DNA of 64,000 bases. It comes from Basidiobolus meristosporus CBS 931.73 (taxonomy: Eukaryota > Basidiobolomycota > Basidiobolomycetes > Basidiobolales > Basidiobolaceae). The position numbers and the translations under genes are program-made. Every line of letters starts with the position of its first letter. Within the stretch, counting starts at the first letter, position 1. The notes beneath the pieces were generated by a model, which ran no database searches, was not told where the DNA came from, and worked only from the letters and a program-made list of their open reading frames with translations. This document shows, piece after piece, positions 22,497 to 35,395 of this stretch. The stretch lies in assembly GCA_002104905.1 (NCBI GenBank), contig MCFE01000054.1, positions 124,001-188,000 of the forward strand, read 5' to 3'.

Positions 22497-22634
22497 AACA
22501 TAAGGGAACCAGTGAAGGAACAGTGGCATAAAGCCATAGGGTTCCTGCCAAAGTCATTGAAACAGAGCATTACAGCTGCCACAGTAAATTTGCTGGTCAA
22601 CACTGATAGTGAGCTCATGGAAGTGGCATCTTCA
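22497..22634 (+). pseudogene. Unrecognised ORF, right half, continuing from 17453
   Basis: After the target duplication, the frame interrupted at 17453 continues as REPVKEQWHKAIGFLPKS, then SITAATVNLLVNT, until an LTR at 22635. The final 64 bases recur at 9036-9098. No family recognised. Confidence 0.6.
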
Positions 22635-22983
22635 TGTTGTAAAAGTCTTGGAGATATTGGAAGTGATTGGGAGGACAAGTAGATTATGTGGTTTTCACTT
22701 ATTAATTGATTGAATGTAAAAGTAGAATATATACTTTCACATGGTCTTGGCATAAAAAACACATAGGATAGATTAAGGAAGGTTCCAAGAACATGTGTGC
22801 AAAGTTTGGGACTGTTTGGACAAGTTTGCAAATTTTCATGTTCTGGGTACCTGTTATTTTGGTGGAAATATTCTAAGTAAATCCCAACAAGGAATTTGGT
22901 CAGTATTCCCTGGGATTTGAAGGTAATGATCCAAGTGACTAAGTTAGGTGAATATTTAGGTGGAATTACCAGTTTTTACAACA
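22635..22983 (-). repeat. Solo copia LTR, moderately diverged
   Basis: 349 bases with TGTTG/CAACA ends, same orientation as the intact element, only 138 bases from its 5' LTR. More substitutions than the nested LTR. No matching 5-base flanks, and no primer-binding site on its inner side, so it is solo. Confidence 0.9.
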
Positions 22984-24700
22984 GTAAGGAGTGTAAAAAA
23001 GAGGCAGTAGCCAATCAATTTACACAAATGTAGGTGATAGAGCATCTGGGATCCAAAAGTGGGAGAATTGGCAAAGAACCAATCAAAAGCCACTTATGTA
23101 TTGTTGTGATGAGAAATTTTGACCAAGTTTTTGTGAAATCTGGGGTACAATTACTTTCTGATGGTCTTTACATGGTGTCTTGACAGGACCAATACCTCTT
23201 AGTCAGGGGCCTTAAAATTTGTGATGGCCTTTTGATGCGATCATCACAATTATTTCACATTCCCTCAAAGAGAACAAATAGAAGTCAGCATGCAGTTGCA
23301 GCAAAGTTGGCAAGCTATAAGCCATTGGCCAGAATATAGAATTATTTGGAAGCTGGAGACACTCAAGGTAAAGGGTATCTGATGGAGCAAAAGCTTTCCA
23401 CTGGGTGTAATGCATTTGCTTTTCAACAACATCTCTATACTAATGACCAAATTGTACATGGGGCATTTCAGCCTTAATGAGCCCTTTGAGATACTGGAGA
23501 AGTTTGTAAGAATTGGCAAGGTATTTCAGAGTTCTTGCTACCCTAAGTACTTCTCACAGGCTCCAATCAAGATTCATACACATATGCAACAATACATATG
23601 CAAGGACTGGATGAACTGGATAAGTATTTATTCAAGTGGCCTTCTGAAGCCATTTCTCCCAAGAGTGCATTGAAAGCACTGGGAGTCATATGTGGACATT
23701 GTAGTAATATTTATCTAGAAGCAGATCACCAATGCCAACTTGGCACATCTATAGCTTTTGTGCAAAGAGTTTGTGACAGGATTTGAGCAGCATACTACAA
23801 ACATAAAGCTAAATGCATAGATCTCTGCCACTACTGTATCCATTTGCTACTCTATCTTGCTTGGTATGTTGAGAATATTGGACCTTGCTTCACCTTTTAG
23901 GAGTTTCCTATGGAGCAGATGTGCATGGAGATAGGAAGACAAGTCAAGTTGCAGGTACTACCATATCCCAATCTCATCAAGAATATTACTTTCAAGTCCA
24001 TCATGGATGTGATGACTTGGCACATGGAGGACAGCCAGGAAGAGTTGGAAAATACTGAGGACAGATGTGCACATGGAGACACCTATACCTATGACCTTAA
24101 AAAGTTAAGCAGCCCCAATGCATTGGTAATCAGTTAAGTAATGCAAAGTTGGGTTAGGTGCAACAAGCAACTAATTTTTATTAGGAAAACTCTGCCAAAG
24201 TATGCCAGGCTTCTCTTGGTCACAAGCCAGTTTCAATACTATTCCATATGGAATTCACATAAACAAGAGCCAGAGTGCACCTATAAGAGAAACTAGAATC
24301 CAGCAGGGAGAAGGATTATATTGGCTAAATACCAAAAAGTTGTTTATGGATATTCAGGAGGCATTCATGGCAGAAGTGGTGGCAACCGAGCATATGTTTG
24401 CAAGATGTATATGTTACCAGCAATACAAGGTATATGGCAACTTTGCAAGTATCACACTAAAAAGCTGTAAAGTTGAGATAATAGAAGCATGACAATTGCA
24501 GCAGGTGTGTGCATTTGTAGAGGTTGGTAAGCAGGAGGCCATAGTATTTTTTGATTGAACTATATGTGGAATACTCAAGGTAGTAGTGTGTAAGCAAATA
24601 AAGAGGGTGATTCTAGAGTGGAATATATGAATTGCACCAGGGAAGGTACCAAAAGGAAATACCATTTGTTAAATTGATATGGTAGCATTGCACAGAGCTG
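22984..24700 (+). pseudogene. Decayed repeat coding DNA of unknown family
   Basis: The + strand shows a succession of open stretches in shifting frames, for example 23598-23786, 23910-24137 and 24202-24492. They have protein-like composition (YPNLIKNITFKSIMDVMTW; SALKALGVICGHCSNIYLEA) but no recognisable catalytic motif. It continues the unit split at 17453/22497. I read it as the corpse of an older mobile element, not a host gene. The class cannot be assigned by eye. Confidence 0.4.
23125..23250 (-). repeat. Inverted-repeat arm B (partner at 17031-17155)
   Basis: The reverse complement matches 17031-17155 in several long blocks, for example CAAAAGGCCATCACAAA and GACACCATG. Together with the partner it brackets the nested copia region. 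Confidence 0.65.
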
Positions 24701-25810
24701 GCTGTAGGTTGCCATACTGCTATAATAGTGCCATCAAAGGCTTGCAATGAGGCGGTCAAAACACCATCAAGTTTTTTGCCATATAAGGCAATTTTATGTG
24801 CTGGCCAGTTAGATCCACTCAAATAGTTGTTAACCACTCCAAGACTGTAGCAATGCCATGCCACTCTTAGCAATACACCATACAAACACTGGTATGTTTT
24901 TTAGTTCTATTTGGCTGTAAAATTAGCCAAATGCCATTTTGATGCTGTCATAAGAATGTGTAGATAGTCATTAATTCCAAGCTGCCAGTATTTCAGTGGT
25001 CTTCTCATGTGATTTTGATGGCTGATCCAGATTGGATCCACCTGTGGGGCCAAATTATTCTTCATAGTGGATGTGATTGCATTGAATTGCTGTCATTTAT
25101 CACAATGCATTTTTTTGTAATCCAAATTGAGCCATTGCAAACCAGTGATCACTGAATTTTTGATATAAGCAATATCAACACCATCTCATTCTTGAGACAG
25201 AATTCCTATGAATAAACACCTTGAATACTGATACATCATCTGTAACACCAGTACAGCTATTTGATCTGTTTTGCACCTACCCAAATAGTTGGGTACCAGC
25301 TATGATAGCTTGTCTAATCACTGAAATCAGCAAGTTGCTTGCTAAATGGGCAAAATGGGATATTTGATGGTATATCAGGTAGCTGGTGTATGATCAATGA
25401 GCCAATTGGGGGCTCACAGCTCCAGGTTACTTTTAGATCAACCAACCTCTGACATACTGTCCAATTGGAGTCATGGTAACCAAAGTGGTAAGTATCAGTG
25501 TAGTTTATAGTGTGATATGCATATATTTCCATTTACATTAAAGAAACCTATCCAAATACAAGATTTACCTACCATACTAGTGGTATCCAATTGCTAATGT
25601 GATGCAAACATTACAAGTTGGAGCAATTGTCTGTGCCAATCCCATTGTGTTAGATTGTGCCATAGTTTGGAAGATTGTCCCCGTAGTGCAAAATTGTCTA
25701 AGAGCAATCCTGCCAACTGGTAGCTACAACATCATGCCTAATTATCCAGCTGGTGCTTTCCATCAGAATTTCAGTTGCTAATTGTGGTGGATATATGAAG
25801 TAGTGTGTGA
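24701..25810. other. AT-rich repeat-like DNA, no gene recognised
   Basis: No intact coding region. Base composition resembles the surrounding decayed repeats rather than the gene-bearing parts of the window. Confidence 0.4.
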
Positions 25811-25814
25811 CTAA

Positions 25815-25965
25815 ACCTGGCATGAATGTTATTTAGCCTAGTCTTCTCCTACAAAATATGTCTTGTTGTCTGGCAAATAGCTAGCAGCCAAGATACTGAT
25901 AGTTGCAAGTTTTGTGTGACCTGGAATTCTGCTGATACTATTTGTGCACATTCATGGGTAATTAG
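25815..25965 (-). repeat. Dispersed repeat family B, copy 1
   Basis: Core block (AGCCTAGTCTTCTCCT, AATATGTCTTGTTGTCTG) matches the reverse complement of 26040-26315 and the direct sequence at 41405-41570. It forms a loose inverted pair with the copy at 26040. Confidence 0.6.
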
Positions 25966-26039
25966 ATACTTTATCAACAATAACTATTTACTAGCTCTGC
26001 AAGTGATATTTAATCCATGGTGAAGTTGTGTAATGGTGC

Positions 26040-26315
26040 TTGCCGTAAGAAAAAAATATAAGTAAAGGATAGCAGAATACCATCATCAAATCAGCTGAAC
26101 ATCAACTTTTCCAAAAGTTACAACTCTCATCATCTGAGGTACTAACATCACAGCAGACAAGTAGACATTTTTTTCCAGGGGGGAGACTATGCTAAATAGC
26201 TTTCATGACATATTTGGTAATCAGATACTCATTGCTTCTGCCACAAATTGCAAATGAAATTTGAAGTGGAAACACCAGTTGAACACCAGCTAAGAATCCA
26301 ATAACTGAATTATAT
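26040..26315 (+). repeat. Dispersed repeat family B, copy 2
   Basis: Shares AGCAGAATACCATCAT, the CAACTTTTCC region, CAGACAAGTAG, TTTGGTAATCAG and GAACACCAGCTAAGAATCCA with the copy at 38355-38600, and is weaker but recognisable at 39575-39830. No coding motif seen; no terminal structure identified. Confidence 0.7.
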
Positions 26316-29300
26316 CTATGTTGGTATCTATAAACTCTATACACCCATACTCTACTCAGTATAGACAAAAGTATTACTGCTTGAGAATAGTGGCCAAGTG
26401 GCAAACATCCAGTATGGCACTATTTGCTAGCAAATGATAATAATTGTATCCTACTAGTAAATTTATAAGAATGATGATATGAATTATCTAGTGCGACAGG
26501 TAAATCATCAATGTGATAGAAATCCGAATGACCTCCCATAATCAACACCAATTATGAGAGAAAGTCCACAATCTCAATGATAACGTGTGTAGTCGTATGA
26601 CCATAGCCCAGCAAGATTTAGAAATACTGTGGAAAGGCTCGAGGCCACTTGCTAGAATGTGGTACTGGGGCAGCCGTTGCTTAGTAGTCCTGAAGACATT
26701 TAGCCTGGTCTCAGTCATCCCCATGATATGTGAAACTGCGTTTCAATGATAAATGAAGTTTCACGATTTTTGCCAAGAATTCCAAGTTCCCTGAGCAATA
26801 AATAATCTCCGCCATCAATTCCACCCCATATGGTGAAAGCAATGCAGGATTTTTCAAATACCGATATCTGAGAATTCGATAGTTTCTTATCCAGGTGTGC
26901 CGTGAGTGCATGTGCATGTCGAAGCCTAGGTGGCTAATACAAAAGACGCAACTGCTGAGCCATAGAATCCGGACCATTCTAGAGGCAATATCTGAGCCTA
27001 TTGCTTCGGCCACTATTCTTTCGAGGATACATTCATCGCTGAATTATAGACAGGACTTCTACTAGGCACCCTCACCAACGGCGTGGATTGATCCATCAAC
27101 ATGATTTCTGATCAGGGCTTGTCCTACATATCATCCTAACCAACCTTAAATGACTGAAATTCCTGCTGGCGTCATGATGTGTTGGTAGGGACTTGCTATA
27201 TATAGTATCCGCTGGTGACCATTCACCACTCATTGTTGTGTCTAACCAAAAAATCGACATGTTGCTACTCTATGTGCCACGGTTTCGACACAAGGATATT
27301 TGTATGATGAGTGACAGCATGTAATAATCCCTTCATATGAAGGGCCACATTAAATGTTACTCATCCAGACTTGGCCAAGCTTCACCTGATTTCAACTGCT
27401 GAGTGTTGATAAGCACGCGTATCTAGAAGCGCATAAGGATACAGATTGATGTCAGATGGCTTATTGAATGTGGTAGCTCTCCCGGTTACTCCAATTTGTC
27501 ACTTAAGCGCAATCTGGCCATTTCGGCGCCGCAACTATATTTGTGGAGCTAGCAATCCGAAAACAGTCTAGCAATGCGACTGAATGTGGTAGCTGTCTGT
27601 TGTGCAAAATCGCTGTACAAGGCTTGGAGGTATTGTGGCAAGGTCCTACTTGAGGAACCATTAAACGGGTGGTTTGGTGAGCAGTCTTTCATTAAAGACT
27701 ATTGTTTTTTGCGGCACAAAGCCTGCTTGGGGATGAACAACTCAGCATCGATGGATACAAACATCGTGGAGTTGATGGCTGGATGATTGGATATGTTGAA
27801 TTCATCAGCCCGTACATGTCGATTCACCATGAATTGAGAACCACTACAATAGTGTGCAATTGAAACAAACCATCCCCGTAGTGATCATTCAAACAACTTT
27901 CTCTCTATTAAGATTGTTGTTGAAATGGGCTTCGAATCAACAGCCTAACGACCAGCCCAACCAGTTCATCCCCTGAGGCGTTCCTCAGAATCAAGGTGCC
28001 TATACACCTCATGTGCTGTACGTTTTTATCTACAGACTCAACGAACTAAACAGTCGCCTTCCTTTTTCGATGACCACCTGGGGAGGAGATTTTCTCTCCC
28101 GGCCTATAATATGACCAATGGAGCTGCCAAGGGATCCACAGCTTCCACATTGATTAATCAAAATATCAACCCAAAATAATTTAGCAGACGTGCAATCAAT
28201 TAGAGTCCCTATCAGTTACAGGAAACCGCAACATTGTCCGATCATTAATCCTGAATACATTTCTCCCTGTAGGCACTTAATTGGTATTCATCCAACTATT
28301 AGATTGGCTCATCAACATAAATGATACACTAATCAAATTAAACAAGTATCCTCCTCAAATAGCATGATTCTCCTTTAGGGCTTGTATGTTGTCCTCCTCG
28401 ATTTAGGGAATATGCCTCGAAAATAGAAATTGGGAAACTGATTTGTGTACTCAATCAATCCTCATTGATGAGTTTATGCCAAACAGATTACCTGTTTACC
28501 ACAATGATTATCAGTTGGTCCAAGCTGAGGCTGGTGCATCGATCTTGCTAATCGCAGATTTTGTTGACAAAATGAGCATCGAAGCCACCATTTGTATCAC
28601 ACCGCGGCGCTTGGGTATGCACCTTCTAGAGCCATTGGGCCACTAGGATACAGGTATCATCTAACTCCTCCCATTGAAAATATGGCGTACTGAGCGAGTT
28701 CTCCCCCAGTTACACCGAAAATGGTTGGCGGAAGGTCTATACCGATGTTGTCTGCAGGCAGATCAACTCCGGCTCTCCCGACAAGTGGACGCCCTTGCTG
28801 AGTGGTGAATGCGCTGAGTTTGGCCAGAAAACACGTGTTGGATTCGTGAGCCATCGACAGTGGTTTCTTGGCGCTTGACTATTTGTCCTACTCCTCATCA
28901 TACTCGCACGTTGTGCCATCGGATGTCGGGAAGAAAGGGGATTTGAAAAAGGAAATTGCGAGACCATCCCATTAGATCTTCGGAGATTTTAGCTGAAAAT
29001 AAGGCAAGTGCTTCGTTCCTAGAATTGGGCCCCATTCAGCGTGAGCTAAGTGGGTTGGGGCTGGTGGCCTAATCAATGTACTCATATGGCTATGCTGGCT
29101 CAGCCTTTACTAAAATTGATTGTTGATCTCATAGTGTCACCAATGTTTCGTGAAGCTGGAACTCAACCTGTTCCCAAGGACTTTTATTGAACTGAGGTGC
29201 AGAAGGAAATCTGAAATATAATCTATGAATCCAGTTCATAAATCAAGTGTGTAACATTGCTACTAGTTCGATGGGTTGGGTGTTGACGATTAGTCAGTCA

Positions 29301-29399
29301 AAATTGGATTTGGTTTTACAAATTGTGGCAGCTGGAATTGGCACCGTGAATTATATGTACAAGTTAGGAGGAACCAGTAGTAGATCATACCATAATCGA
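26316..29399. other. Intergenic, no gene recognised
   Basis: Only short open frames on either strand and no family resemblance. From about 26.5 kb the sequence loses the repeat-like character of the preceding region. No RNA gene recognised. Confidence 0.45.
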
Positions 29400-29969
29400 T
29401 CATATCGTATTTACCCGTGGAATATATTCTCCTGTCCATTGCACGGGCGAATGCAAGTATGCTATGGCATCAGTACCGTAGACAGGGTCGATGTATTCAT
29501 GGAGAGTCATTTGGCACACTAACAGGTAGTACTGTTGATTTTGGGTGTCGATAAGAGTCTTCCAGCGACGAAATTCTGCCTCTGATACGTGCAACTGATA
29601 CTGGATGCATGAGAGGAACTCCCGCTCCATAACGCCAATCTCATAGGAATCCAGTCCTGTGATGACTGACCAAGTGCGGTTGTTAAACGGCCTGTCTTCG
29701 AGGTACTTACTCGCAAGAAGAAGCGCAACTGCGAAAATGCGCACCTCAGAGCCCCTGCCTCCACTGAGGCGAGGACAGTATTGCTTTAGACGCTGAAGGT
29801 ACATTAAGGCTAAGTAGATGTTTGATGGGGAGCTGTCGCACCAAGAGAGAACGCGCTCGCAAAATGCCACCAGCATAGTAGTATCAACGCCTGCATTGCC
29901 ATACCACAACCTGGTAACAAGGGAAGAAACGAACTTCGAGGATAAGGGGTGGATGTATGTATTTATCAT
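29400..29969 (-). CDS. Pcl/Pho80-type cyclin
   Basis: Small cyclin of the Pho80/Pcl group, the partners of Pho85-type cyclin-dependent kinases in cell-cycle, polarity and nutrient control. A single exon of 189 aa. The cyclin box includes SPSNIYLALMYLQRLKQYCP, then SEVRIFAVALLLASKYLEDR, the family's best signature, then WSVITGLDSYEIGVMEREFL and a final helix with FRRWKTLID. It is compact, with almost nothing outside the cyclin box, more like Pcl1/Pcl2/Pcl9 than Pcl6/Pcl7. The start Met is the first of the open frame, and a short 5' exon cannot be excluded. Isolated between long gene-poor stretches. Confidence 0.88.
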   Translation of the reverse strand: MINTYIHPLSSKFVSSLVTRLWYGNAGVDTTMLVAFCERVLSWCDSSPSNIYLALMYLQRLKQYCPRLSGGRGSEVRIFAVALLLASKYLEDRPFNNRTWSVITGLDSYEIGVMEREFLSCIQYQLHVSEAEFRRWKTLIDTQNQQYYLLVCQMTLHEYIDPVYGTDAIAYLHSPVQWTGEYIPRVNTI

Positions 29970-32900
29970 GTCAGTACTATGAGTACAGCTCCAGTGTTCG
30001 ATGAATTCAGCAGCCGACGGGGATTGTCATCATTTTATAGGATTCTCTGGATGGGACTGAAAGCGTGCTATTCATTAACAATGTTCTTGGGTATACTATA
30101 ATATACTACCGAATTCGATCGTGCTGATACGGCTATTCATTGGCCTCTCTATCGTTGGTGGGCTAAATGAAATCTTCTGGGATTCGGGTCAACCTATTTG
30201 TCCCACTTAAAAAAATATTGAATCAATTTGGAGCGTCGCCAGCGTATTTCCGACGATGCTATAATAAATTGCTTTCATATTTTTAGAATTATTCTTAGTC
30301 ACTCCTTGATTGAATTGGAATACTCAGGTAGCATGGAGTAACTCGGGTCCATCCCACCGGACATTTAACAAAGTTGCTGATAATACGTCCCTTTTGGAAA
30401 GTACGTTGCACAATAGCTGCTACATGTGGATGTCATTTGAATTGACTCCATTCATTAGGAGTTCAAAGCGTCGGCAATGGCGGTACTGGATCCTAGCATA
30501 GTGATTGATAATCAGTCCGGAATTGTCAGTTGGCTGAGGTTGGATTCCAGGGTTGAAGTGGCGCTTCGAATCTATTTTTCACAAATGCTATTTTAGCAAA
30601 CATAATAGGAATGACGGCTGAGTGCTTACACATGTTCAAATGGTTGTGGTTGTTGTTACCCCCAGTGGACGTATTTTCTCATATAGAACACCTCTGCCTA
30701 ACCAAGCCACCTATTATGGTATTACATATGTGGGCTTAGGCTTGATGCGCCTGCCTGCCTAAGAACTTCAGCTTGTCAAATCGACCATCCATGAATTTGC
30801 TTTAGTATTAATGCGTTTCATCTAATATCAAGCCCACAGTTGAACTGCATGTTTGACAAGTAAGAGATGGTCATATTGCATCATAGCGCTACCATTCATA
30901 CAGCAGCGAGGTAGGGGCAATGTGCAATTATTGAGTGCATTATTTTGGGCTCTTTGTCTACTTAACGCACTTGATGGTACATGTATTGCTCCCCAAAATA
31001 CATGTAGGATGGCCGATGTCCAGATGTATGTCTCTGTATACACTCTCCGGCACTGAATGTCAATTTATTCATGTGCAACTTGGTACGAGTATGAACAACC
31101 TGAATGTTCATGTACAAACGAAATTATATTACCTGATCATCTGGCAATCTGTCCCTCAGATACAAATAGTAAACATCAGCCAATTGGCTACATCAACATT
31201 CGGCTACCAGTACTGGGTGAGGGCTTCCAATCCCACTAACTGGATGTGAATCATTGTGGAAGTGTAATTAATGTTTAACAACTTAAATTTAGATGAATTC
31301 CATACATTCGAGTCAATTAGTGGCTCCTTATGGCAAATTTGTATTGGAATCCGGGTTTGATCTAATTAATGAGTGGCTTCTAACTAGGCCCAAGATTTTC
31401 AGCAGATTGTCTCCAACTATATTCGATGCAAATACTTTGGCAACAATAGGGATTTTCAATGGTAGGATTAGATGAGGTTGGGCTGGGTTGGATTAGGTGA
31501 GGTTGATGGCGTGGCATACTACACTTAGAATCAAGTACTCAAAAATAATCTGGTGGGGGATTGTAGATATACTTAACTCTATGGTATATTTTACACATAT
31601 TGAATAAAATGGGTCAAAAAGTGAATGAATGCTAAGCTAATTTCCTAGGTATGCATGGGAGAGTTCTAATGTATGTTGCAAAGTGTTGCTTCTTGCAGTC
31701 AAATAGGAGGGTAAGGTGTGAAGTATCTACTCATGGTTCATTTACTACCATGCATAGATGAGGTGTAGAAATGGCAATGACACTAGAAGTTCCCCAGGCA
31801 GGACAAGCAGCTTCAGTTGACATCAGACTGCAACAGTCGGTGTTATCAGGTTTTACTTTGGAGTTGACTTGCTATGGTTCAAGAGCAGTGTTGAAGTTGT
31901 TTGAGAACAATTGCTTTCTTAAACCGAATATGCTACCTCATTAAATATCTGTTGGCCACCTGGGTGAAACTCAGTTGCTATGCTTTTCCCATCCGTCACT
32001 TATCGTCAATTGCCTTCCGTATGATTCAATTTGCTGTGGTCTTTTCTGGACCATGCTGTTACGACTCGGCAAACCGTTCATTCGTTATCGATTTTCAAAG
32101 CAGAGTATTAGCCAGTCATCGAATACTCGATGTACATCCACGTCTGCAACCCTGCGCCATATTTTGATTGTTGTTTACTGGTGCCTACTCATCTGTGCAC
32201 AACTTTTCGGAATTGGGCACGCACGCTCGTATGTGCTATTTTGTGGCCTTCGTAGACAGTGTGATCACTACTCAGCCTATCCCACATGAGTTCGCAACTG
32301 AAAATGCTGTCTAACCAGCCACCACGTTCCCCTTATTCTAGGTTCAGATCATTTCGATCAGTATATCGGGCTCAGTGGCGAACGATTGAAAACAATACTG
32401 GGCCTGCAAAATAGCCCCACATCGCACGAATGTTGCGGATCGGCATGACATTGCACTCACTTTTTAGGATTCATTTCTCATTTGAAATAGCCAAGAAATC
32501 GAGTGATTCTAAAATTATCACTCGGCTATCTCTAGAACGCCGAAAAACCGACCATCCTGCTTGAATGTGTGCCTTAGACTCCTCATCACACTATTGGAGA
32601 AGGCCCAATCTCTTTCGGTGACTGGCTTCTATGCGGAATCCGCTACAAAATAGCTAAAGTTGAATCAGCTCCGACTCGCATTAGCTTTCTGCTGATCTAA
32701 GAGGCTCTTGGCTAGTGTTTGTGCCAGCCGTTTCCATACCACCCAACCCAGTATTGGTGAAGATTCCATAATAGCCTAATCAATGAGAATCCATGATATA
32801 TTTTCTCTTGATTTCTATTTGCTGACAATTATAGTCACATCCATATGAGGAATATCTCCAAAGGTTGGGCAACACGAATAAATGTTAGCCGTCTCCTATC

Positions 32901-34098
32901 AACCACGGCAAAAAGCTATTTCCAAAACCAATCCTAGGCAGCTTCGCCTTGATTTGATAAAATGAAGGGTCTAGGTGTCTGTTGAGGTATAGCTCGTCAG
33001 TCAGATGCCAGGTTTCCATTCTTACTGATACAGCATCACCATAGAGAAATTCGACATTTTGGCTCTATATGTTGCTCGCTGAAGAGCCCTTAAACGATGT
33101 GACTCTGCATTCCTGGAGTCCACCCAACCAAGTCAATAGTTGCTCGTATTTGGTGATAGTAAGATGGAATCGAGCCATTTGTCTATTCGAACTGATCACT
33201 CTTGGACAAATAGTACACAATGATCCTGGAATTACCTAATGCAATCAAATGATGTTCCATATTCTTCATCTTGAGCCCCAGCTGCTAATCTGATGCTATG
33301 GATGGCTCATCCGACCTTGATCCCCTGGTCATGTTTCCAAGGCCCTAAGCATCTTTACCGAATCCATTCGGGTGCCAGCTAGGTTCAACTGATGATCATA
33401 GAGTGGTCCCAAATATTCTGAATACATCATTATTCCTTAATCAGCATCTGAGAAGTGCCTTGAATGATTGGACAATCACATTGAATAGATATTTATTTTG
33501 ATGGTTTTGTAAAGGGAAATACAGTGATTCATATCATTGGTTCTCTCCTGGAAGCGTACCAATGAAGTGCTGTTGCATATACAAAGATGAATTCATTACT
33601 TTATTGACCGTCACCCAGAAGCTCCACCTCGCTTATGGCTGCACCCTGAGTTACCGTTCAAGTCGATTCGTCTGTGTCTACATCAAACATAAAGCCCCTT
33701 GCTTCACTCCTGCCCTGCCATCGGGTGTTGTACTCAGTGGAATAAGAGCTGGTGATTGATATCAATTAAAAGTAATTGGAAACGACGGATCTAAGATTAG
33801 TTCTATGTTGCACTTTACCTAAACGAAACTGGATATGATCTAATTTGATACATTTCCAGCAGGTGACCAATTGCTAGTGATCATTTTTATCATACCTCAT
33901 TGAATGATTGGCCCAATAAACATCGAGAGCACTGCAAAAAGACTGCTTAAAAACGACTAATTTATATCGTATTGTATCGGCTTTCCTTGGTGTATATATA
34001 ACCTTACCTAGCCCCGGCTTGCTAGTGAATTATTTATTGTTGGCTCTTTCTCACTCAACTTGATAACTTATTTTTTGCTACAACGTGTTACGCAAACA
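29970..34098. other. Gene-poor region, no gene recognised
   Basis: Four kilobases with only short, family-less open frames. Near 31467-31508 an imperfect direct repeat occurs (GGATTAGATGAGGTTG and GGATTAGGTGAGGTTG). The last 100 bases hold the RhoGAP promoter. Confidence 0.45.
33993..34000 (+). promoter_or_regulatory. TATA-like box of RhoGAP gene
   Basis: TATATATA lies about 99 bases before the RhoGAP start codon and is followed by pyrimidine-rich sequence near 34040-34055. Position-based inference. Confidence 0.35.
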
Positions 34099-35395
34099 AT
34101 GGCTGTAGAGCAGAGAGTCAAACCAAATCGTTGGGAACAGTTTGCACGTTTATTTCGAGGCTCAGAAAACGTTAAACCAAACCTGCGAGATCGCTGGAAA
34201 GAATTCCTTTCCCGAAAGAATACTACGAATAGGAGAGTGTCAAGCGAAGAAGGAGGTAAGTGTGTTCGGAATGTCACGAATCCTTGAATTTGCAGTTAAG
34301 TTGGCTCTTTTAGGCTACGAGCCTCTGTTTGGTGTTTCGCTGAATGCCTCCTCGAAGTATGCAACTACTGTAGTGAATATCGGACGACACGGAAATTATG
34401 TGAACTGCTCAGTACCCACTGTCGTTGCTGAATGCGGCTCGTTCCTTAAGAATAATGGTAATGTTTGTGAGGAGATAGTCCCTGGTGCCTCCTATTGTTA
34501 ACACTGGTGTCAATTGTACCAGGTATCAGCACCACAGGGGTTTTTCGAATCAATGGTTCCGCCAAGCGTGTTCGACAACTGCAAGAGATATTTAACACCG
34601 GGCCCCTGTATGGCCGAGATACTTCATTGGACGATTTCACTGTTCACGACGTTGCCAATTTACTTCGACGATATCTCAACTGTCTACCAGAACCGGTAAT
34701 TTCGCCACATCTCTATTTTCTCTTCCGTAAAGCGTACGGTAAGTCAGACTCAATTCAGTACACTGAGGATGCACGTCACTTACATCCCACCATCTACAGA
34801 CGAGAATGCAAGCAACGGAGAAATGCAAATCCTGGTATTCCAGAACCTTCTCTCTTACTTACCAAGACCAAACCAAGTACTTCTCCTGTACTTGTTAAAT
34901 TTACTGGGGTATTTCGCAGAACACCAGGAAACCACCCTGATGGATGTTGGGAATCTCGCAACCATATTCCAACCCTCTATCTTAGCGCACCCCTCTCACA
35001 TTCTTCAACCAATCGAGTATCGACATTCTTCACTGGTCGTCAAAAGTTTGATAGAGCTTTCCAACCACTTGAAAATTCCGCCATATCACGATATTCCTCT
35101 ACCACTGCAGCCAATTATCGAATACGATTACAGCCAAAAAATCACCAAAGAGAGAAAAATCGAAATTTTAGGGTTGAACCCGCTACCGAGACCCCCCATA
35201 GATCAGCTATCACGCTCGCTCTCCCTAGGCAAGCGGAAGTACATCCGGAAACCAAATCTAATGAGGTCTGATTCCCAGAAATTCCTTCAGAAAATCCAGG
35301 AATCAGAAGACTCGTATCAACTCCGGATGGTAAATGTACGACGAAGCGCAACCCTTCCAGGGAAGCAGCGCAGGTTGGGGCAGGAGCATCCATGA
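34099..35395 (+). CDS. RhoGAP-domain protein
   Basis: GTPase-activating protein for Rho-family GTPases, cytosolic or cortical, promoting GTP hydrolysis to control polarity. Four exons fit with consistent phases: 34099-34255, 34314-34457, 34523-34738 and 34800-35395, giving 370 aa. The RhoGAP domain begins near YEPLFGVSLNAS (about residue 54). The catalytic arginine finger is in GISTTGVFRINGS. Further conserved parts are FTVHDVANLLRRYLNCLPEPVI, LPRPNQVLLLYLLNLL and TTLMDVGNLATIFQPSIL. A basic N-terminus and a Ser/Arg-rich C-tail (LSRSLSLGKRKYIRK) flank it. It is shorter than most fungal RhoGAPs and resembles the Sac7/Bag7 class, but the target GTPase is unknown. Confidence 0.92.
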
